Assembly: GCF_000340215.1 (NCBI RefSeq)
Contig: NW_006921532.1
Location: 8,561,409-8,625,408 of the forward strand
Length of the DNA: 64,000 nt
Direction: 5' to 3'
Origin: Pseudocercospora fijiensis CIRAD86
Lineage: Eukaryota; Ascomycota; Dothideomycetes; Mycosphaerellales; Mycosphaerellaceae
This document shows positions 58,664 to 64,000 of the stretch, piece by piece; within the stretch, counting starts at the first letter, position 1; every line of letters begins with the position of its first letter. Position numbers and translations under genes: made by a program. The notes beneath the pieces were generated by a model, which made no database searches, was not told the origin of the DNA, and was given only the letters and a program-made list of their open reading frames with translations.

Positions 58664-59038
58664 CTATTTATCGCCCTTACGAATACGGATGCGGTAATAG
58701 GCGTCCTTAATGTCTAATATAGTATAGTAGTAGGCACTAGAAAGGCGATCGAGGGTCTTATTAATAAGCGGAAGTAGATAGCGGTCCTTAATAGTAACGG
58801 TATTAAGCCCGCGATAATCGACATATAGGCGTAGGCTACTATCCTTCTTTAGTGCAAACAGGATAGGTGCACCGGCAGGGCTATTACTATACCGAATACG
58901 CCTATTAGCTAGGTTCTCCTCTAGATACTTGCGCAATATAGCAAGCTCGCGCTTACTAGGGTTGTAGAGTAGTCTAGAGGGAACCTCTTTGCCCTCTGTA
59001 ATGTTAATCTTGTAATCTGTCTCCTTAAATATAGGCAA
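58664..59038 (-). pseudogene. Reverse transcriptase fragment of the chromovirus
   Basis: The longest stop-free piece of pol, 124 codons. It contains NSPAGAPILFALKKDSSLRL, YVDYRGLNTVTIKDRYLLPL and LDIKDAYYRIRI, conserved Ty3/gypsy RT blocks 1-4. The frame stops where a Trp or Gln codon is lost. Downstream blocks continue in the same frame with stops. Confidence 0.9.
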
Positions 59039-61325
59039 TGTCGATACTAGATAGTGTTAGAATACGTTAATATAGGTTTCTCGAATAGGCTCTAGTATAC
59101 GAGCAAGCTAATCGGGGTCTATACTATTAGGGGGTATAGGTTCATTATTATTACTACCGAGTAGGTCGGTAGTCGGATTAGCTAAGGCGGAGGCCGGTAT
59201 TAGGTTGCTAATAAATAGGACCCTAATATCGTTAGGGCACTCGCTAACATTAATGTGTTTAATATCCTCTTTCCGAGCGATTCTAAATCGCTACTTCTAA
59301 ATGCCTAAGTCTATAGCTATAGCGTAGTACTTAAGAATAGGGTTGCTAATAATAATAGTAGTTCCCCTATATAGGTTGTCTGTATCTACTACGTAGGCAG
59401 TAAAGTCTAGTAGGCGTTTATTTCCGAGGTCGTCCTTTAGAACTATAGGAATATAGTAGGCCCTATAGGTTAAGTACCGAGCGTTATTAAACTAAGTAAG
59501 GGTTAGCAGGTTAGTCCTAGGCAATTGTCGAAGGTCTAATTGCTTAGCTAGGCGATAGCTAATAAGGGCGCTAACTGAATTTCCTAGGTCTAGCGTAACC
59601 TTAGTTTTATAATTGTTACTATATATATCCCCTACGAGATAGGTACGTATAATAGCTAGTACAATGTCGATAGTCTTACGCCGTACAAGGCTAATAGTTA
59701 GTGCGGCGCTTACTCTTTTTTCGAAGGTTAGCCTATAGGGGTAGCGTTAGCCGCTAAGAGGTGCTTTCGATACTTAGCGGTAGTACGGTCGATTCGGGCC
59801 TAGTCCTTAGGTTTGTCGCATTAGCCTAGTAGATAGCTAGTGCTATTACAGTTAAAGCACTTTAATCCGGTTAGGGGATTGCTATAGCTACTGTTGCTAC
59901 TATTGTTAGTTAAGCGATTAGCATTATAGGGATACGAGCCCCTTCTACGGCCCCTATTACGGCCTCCTCTATATAGCCGTCGGCTACGGCCTCTTCTATG
60001 GTCGTTGTTACTGTTCCTATTATTAGTATTGTTGTTCTAGTAGGAGCCTTAGTTTCTACTACGGCTACGGTTACTAGCGGCTAGTCGTATCTTAGATTCT
60101 AACCGTTACTAAAGCTAGACTATACGCTCTACGGTTTCGACTTCTACTATAAATTAAATACGTATAAGATTAGCCTATTTAAACACACGGCGGCGGTCCA
60201 ATTTAAGGACTAGTTCCTATCTTAGTTTAGGCCGTATCTTAGATATCTAGATAGAGTCGGTTTTAGATAGTAAATCTTCCTTAAGGGTCTTTAGATAGGC
60301 CTCGAAGGATCGAGAGGTTTAGTCGGCCTTTTGTTTAGCACGTAGGTATTAGTCTTAGGCGTATTATTGCCTTAGTATAGGGTTTCTAAGGGTGTCTAGT
60401 ATAATAGTCTTATAGGTTTTCTACTAAATAGCGGTCTAATCGTTAAGGGAGTCAAAATGGTTATCCTACGTGCGCTTTAGGTCGCTATTAATGTACTGCA
60501 TAGCATAGACAACTAAGGAATAGTTATCTAGTAGCGCTCTCGGTATATTACGCTAGTTAAGCTTATAGTTACGAATATAGTTATTATATTGCTTCCGACT
60601 AGAGCTATTAAATACGGTACAGTCCTTAAGTTTAGCATCCTTCTTCTAGACTAGGACTAATAGTAAGGAAGGCCCTACTGTCGGCTTAGTGTTAGTTATT
60701 AGGGCCTCCTAAAGGCGGCGGATTTCAAGGAGGTTGTCCTTTAGCTGTTGTTCTTAACGTAGAGTAGCGAGCCTGTTTTAGGTAGCTTCTTAAAGTCTCC
60801 CTACTAGTTAAGGACTAAAGGCTAGCTAGCTATATCGTCGATTAACAATATTGCTAAGAATATCGTTAATAGGCAATTCTAGATTATTACCTAGGACTAT
60901 AGGTTCTTCGGTAGGCCTAGTAGCAGGCTCTTTAGTAGGAGGCACTTTAGCAGGTGCTTTAGTAGGCACTTTAGTAGGCACCGTGCTACTAGCGTTATCG
61001 TTGCTAGCGCTGCTAGCGGCAGCACGGTTGTTGTTTCGTAATAAACCGGCTATTATAAGGGGCGATACTAATAATGTATTATTAGCCCCTAAGATACGGA
61101 TATAGCGGAATTAGTAGATATCGGCTTAGTATGCTTAACTTAGTGTAATGGGCCGTATAGAAGGCCTTGCTTAATAATTGGTACGGTTGTTTCGATAGAA
61201 TAGTACGTATAGGTCCCGTTCTTCGGGCGTAATATAGTTAAATCGATAGTTTTCGTAGCTATACTGCTAAAAGCTTAAAACAAGGACTATCTAGCTGCTA
61301 CCCTTAAAGGGTAGATCGAATACTG

Positions 61326-61514
61326 TATAAGAAGGGTTATATTAGCAGGTAGATAGGGTAGTAGTAGGTATAGGTAGTATTCGATAAAGAACTAGGAGGA
61401 GAAGGAGGAAGGCAGGCTAGTTAGCCTAACGCTAAGCGCTAAGCCCTGCCTAAGGCACTAAGACCCTAGCTTCACTCGAGCTAGTTATATACTAATCACG
61501 TATAGCCTCTAATA
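61326..61514 (-). repeat. LTR (5' LTR of the chromovirus)
   Basis: 189 bp; partner of 54,399-54,587 with only a few transition differences, which suggests recent insertion before RIP or RIP acting on both copies. Confidence 0.85.
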
Positions 61515-61519
61515 CAAGG
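61515..61519. repeat. 5-bp target site duplication (right)
   Basis: CAAGG, matching CAAGA at 54,394-54,398 apart from one G/A transition. Confidence 0.6.
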
Positions 61520-61940
61520 TACTATACCGTCTAATCGATAGCGAGGGTACTAAGGTTACTAAGGTACGGTAGTAAGGTTGTTATTATTGTTTAAGTATAG
61601 AATTAGTCGTAGAATAGTATTCGAGCTTGCTATCGCGCCTATAAAGATTACGTTATATTAGCCTTAGGGTCTAGCTAAGCCTAATCGGAAAGCGTCGCTT
61701 AGTACGGATAGCAAGGTCCGTACGGCTTAGCCGCACGCTAGCAAACTCAAAGTTTGATATTTATTGTTTAATTTAAGACAATAATACCTTCGATATACGA
61801 GACAACCTCTATAAGAAGTATAAACTAACTTAGAAAATACTAGAAAATTATATAAATACTTAATTATCGAAACGGGAAAGCGACCTACTAGACCGGATAC
61901 TATTCTATAAAGATTCGAGCGATCTAAGCGACATTCCAAC
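61520..61940. other. RIP-mutated sequence, unclassified
   Basis: Continuation of the repeat interrupted by the chromovirus, leading into the hAT relic. No protein similarity recognised; the 70-codon minus-strand frame here looks like chance. Confidence 0.4.
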
Positions 61941-63913
61941 CTCCGAAGCTAATAAACTACCGTCTCTAATACTAGACGAGGATACCTTGTTCCTCTAATC
62001 TTCGAATACTATACGACTATCTACCTCGTAGTCCTCGAATATAGCGAATATAGTATAGCCGGCACCTACGCCTACAGTTACCGAGTTAAAGAGGCGTAGA
62101 AGAGGCAGGAATTAGCTAGATCTAGTATTGTAGGCGCATACGAGAGCACTAAAAGATAGGGAGCCTTTAAAGGTAGATAGAGGTAGGTATAAGGCCTTCT
62201 ATTGTATCTACTACGACAATAACGACCCTAATCGGTATACGTTAAACTCTAGCAACGCGCTTTAGTACCTAGCAAAGAAGCACTTCATTTTTATCGGTAG
62301 CGAGAAGCGGAAACTTAATAGTACCTATTAGACTAAGATTGACCTCTCTACGTTATAGAAGAAGCAAGGCATTATTAACTCTAATAAGACTATTAATATC
62401 CTTAAAGGAGCCGCGGACAAGGACAGGTTTAGGTACGCCCTTGCTCGCTATTCTACGGCTAGCAGTATCGCTTATAACGCACTAGTTATAAAGGAATTTA
62501 GAGACGTTATATTAGCAGTTAACCTATACGTAGAACACGTCCTTTTAAAGAGCTATACTTTACTATATCCTCGCATTCTATATAACTTCGAGAGTTAGCG
62601 AGAACGAGTTAAAATAGTACTATTAGAAGCGCTTAGCTATCTTTACTTCTATACTAATATATAGAAGTTATAATACGGCTATAAGTTCTTCTAGGCTATT
62701 AATTGCTAGTATATTAATCTACGCGGTTAACTAGTCTAAATACTACTAGATATACTATATCTACCGCCTAGTTCTTATACTAGCGACTTCCTTGCGGAGG
62801 CCGTTCTTCTATACTTCTTAACCTTCTAAATCGCTAGCAAACTAGGCTAGATAACGACTAATAGCGGCTCTAATAACAATGCGCTTAGCCTAGCTATTAA
62901 GCGCTTTATAGACTCGCAAGGGCACTCGTACTAGAAGGACCGTCGGTTACGCTATATTAGCTATATTCTTAACCGTATAATAATAGCCTTTATATTTGCA
63001 AAGGACGTAGAGGCCGCGGAAAGCGAGGAGTTTAGTTAAACAGTGCTAACTACCGATAGTAATAGCGTATCTATTTCTAGGTAGCTTAATATAGACGTTA
63101 ACTCCTTCGTTAAACAAGGTCTACTATAGCGGCTATTCGTACTCGCTAAGCTTCTACGCAAGAACGATAACTACAATATCTTCTAAGAGGTCTATAAAGC
63201 CTAGCCTCAATTGCTATATATAACTCTAAAGATCCCTAGCGAGATACGATAGAATAGTTAGCTTCTTATAATAGAAGAGGCTATTTAAACAAGGCCTATT
63301 CTAAATACCTTCTTCGATAGAATGCTATACCTCCGCGAGTTTAGCTTAGCTAAGGACGACTAGAAGGTCCTTACGTATACTCGGAGGTTCCTTAATCTAT
63401 TTAAAGAGGTTACTCTTCGGCTAGAAGGCAACGCTATTACCTTCGATATATATTAAGAGTCTATAGAATATCTAAGAAGCTACTTTAGTCGCTCGGCCGC
63501 CGAGAATAAGTATAGAACAGTCCTTATTCGGTCTATTAACCTTGCAAGGGTACTATTTAACAAGTACTATAGCCTTAACTAGAAGAGCCCTCTCTACGTT
63601 ACTATAATACTACTATATCTAACTCGGCGACTTGCTTAGCTTTAAGGCCGCTCTATAGTCGACGTAGATACCTTACTATCGCGTTGAAGAGCACTTTAGA
63701 ACGATTATAAAGTACGCCTCGGAAGCTATTAACTATAGTCTATACCGTAACGCTTATTCGAAGGGCTCTCGGACCTTAAACGCTAGCAAATTAAGTCTTA
63801 GACCGACCTTATTACTACTAATAAGGACCCCTTCGAGGCCTTTATATACGCTAGTCTAATAGTACTACTACTAGTTAGCGAGAAGCCTATTCTTATAAGT
63901 CCTATTAACTAGT
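61941..63913 (+). mobile_element. RIP-degraded hAT transposase relic
   Basis: Plus-strand reading with stops ignored gives a BED-finger-like N-terminus (AHTRALKDREP, then AFYCIYYDNNDPNRYTLN, ~62,125-62,255), helical middle blocks, RFLNLFKEVTLRLEGNAITF and AAENKYRTVLIRSINLARVL (~63,385-63,555). These are hAT transposase landmarks, in order. TAG replaces Trp repeatedly, so it is non-functional. It is cut at 63,914 by an LTR of the chromovirus family. It belongs to the same superfamily as the relic at 1-1300, but identity of the family was not established. Confidence 0.75.
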
Positions 63914-64000
63914 TGTAAGAAGGGTTATATTAGTAGGTAGATAGGGTAGTAGTAGGTATAAGTAGTATTCGATAGAGAACTAGGAGGAGAAGGAGGAAGG
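63914..64000 (-). repeat. Third LTR copy of the chromovirus family (cut by window edge)
   Basis: The 87 bp before the window end match the first 87 bp of the 189-bp LTRs, starting TGTAAGAAGGGTTATATTAG with an intact TG terminus. It is either a solo LTR or the 3' LTR of another copy lying beyond the window, inserted into the hAT relic. Orientation is inferred from the other LTRs. Confidence 0.85.

Larger units (their letters stand above)
54399..61514 (-). mobile_element. RIP-inactivated Ty3/gypsy chromovirus, full length
   Basis: A 7.1-kb LTR retrotransposon on the minus strand with two 189-bp LTRs and a 5-bp target duplication. Reading from 61.3 to 54.6 kb and ignoring stops, it shows: a Gag CCHC knuckle at ~59,862-59,814 (CFNCNSTS, with the His position read as Tyr); a protease-like segment (LDLGNSVSAL, ~59,600); reverse transcriptase (~59,040-58,480); RNase H (~58,050-57,800); an integrase core (LIIDFIIGLP, ILVVVDRFTK, GIVSDRGSIF, TDSQTER; ~57,000-56,600); and a C-terminal chromodomain (IERILKHRTRQGKKEYLLR, QGYLP, ~56,000-55,880). 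Trp codons are systematically TAG. The reverse transcriptase YxDD box at ~58,540-58,507 reads YLDN. The element is therefore dead. The chromodomain places it among fungal chromoviruses, which target heterochromatin. Confidence 0.9.

Noticed and set aside
60851..61105. Gly/Val/Leu-rich plus-strand frame resembling a membrane protein
   Set aside because: Arises from an AGGCACTTTAG minisatellite in the Gag region; the minus-strand reading is a Pro/Thr-rich Gag linker.
1..64000. tRNA, rRNA and CRISPR elements
   Set aside because: By eye I saw no convincing tRNA cloverleaf, rRNA segment or spaced repeat array; a covariance-model scan would be needed to exclude a single tRNA.

Overview
The window looks like chromosomal DNA of a filamentous ascomycete. 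Genes are GC-moderate and split by short introns (mostly 48-120 bp, GT-AG with fungal branch points), and the encoded families are fungal: Mediator subunits, an AP180-type ANTH protein, NmrA-like, TRI12-like MFS, GT90 and CENP-B-type HTH proteins. The mobile DNA at both ends shows the signature of repeat-induced point mutation (RIP): CpA/TpG nearly absent, TpA in excess, Trp codons turned into TAG. A dothideomycete is my best guess, by inference only.

Layout. 1-1541 is a decayed hAT DNA transposon with a tandem repeat and a palindromic end. 2.5-13.9 kb holds a SnoaL-like protein, a mitochondrial-type CDF metal transporter, two Myb/SANT-like DNA-binding proteins and a BAHD-like acyltransferase. 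14,174-15,493 is a 1.3-kb AT-rich nested palindrome flanked by an 8-bp direct repeat, read here as a foldback/MITE-type element. 15.9-24.6 kb holds an AP180/YAP180 homologue, an MFS sugar transporter, an NmrA-like protein and a divergent pair (a Tm-1-like/UPF0261 protein and a TIM-barrel 'PEP hydrolase' protein) that shares a 299-bp promoter. 26-31 kb is MED15, followed by a large multi-pass GT90 glycosyltransferase. MED10 and a PXA-domain protein diverge from a 286-bp promoter. They are followed by a CENP-B-type HTH protein, a 4.2-kb gene-poor stretch rich in simple repeats, cysteine dioxygenase diverging from the GTPase RBG1, and a nine-exon TRI12-type MFS pump.

From about 53.6 kb to the end the window is heterochromatin-like repeat DNA. 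It contains a complete but RIP-inactivated Ty3/gypsy chromovirus (54,399-61,514, minus strand) with two 189-bp LTRs and a 5-bp target duplication, then a RIP-degraded hAT transposase, which is interrupted at 63,914 by a third copy of the same LTR.

CDS models were assembled by hand from open frames and splice sites. Coordinates are outer limits; exon joins are in the evidence text. Most joins are supported by reading-frame continuity and by rebuilding family-conserved sequence across the junction. The most unusual observations are the nested palindrome, a near-perfect intronic hairpin in the cysteine dioxygenase gene, a 925-bp intron in the PXA gene, a GC-AG intron in the CDF gene, and a frame conflict at the 5' end of the second Myb-like gene.
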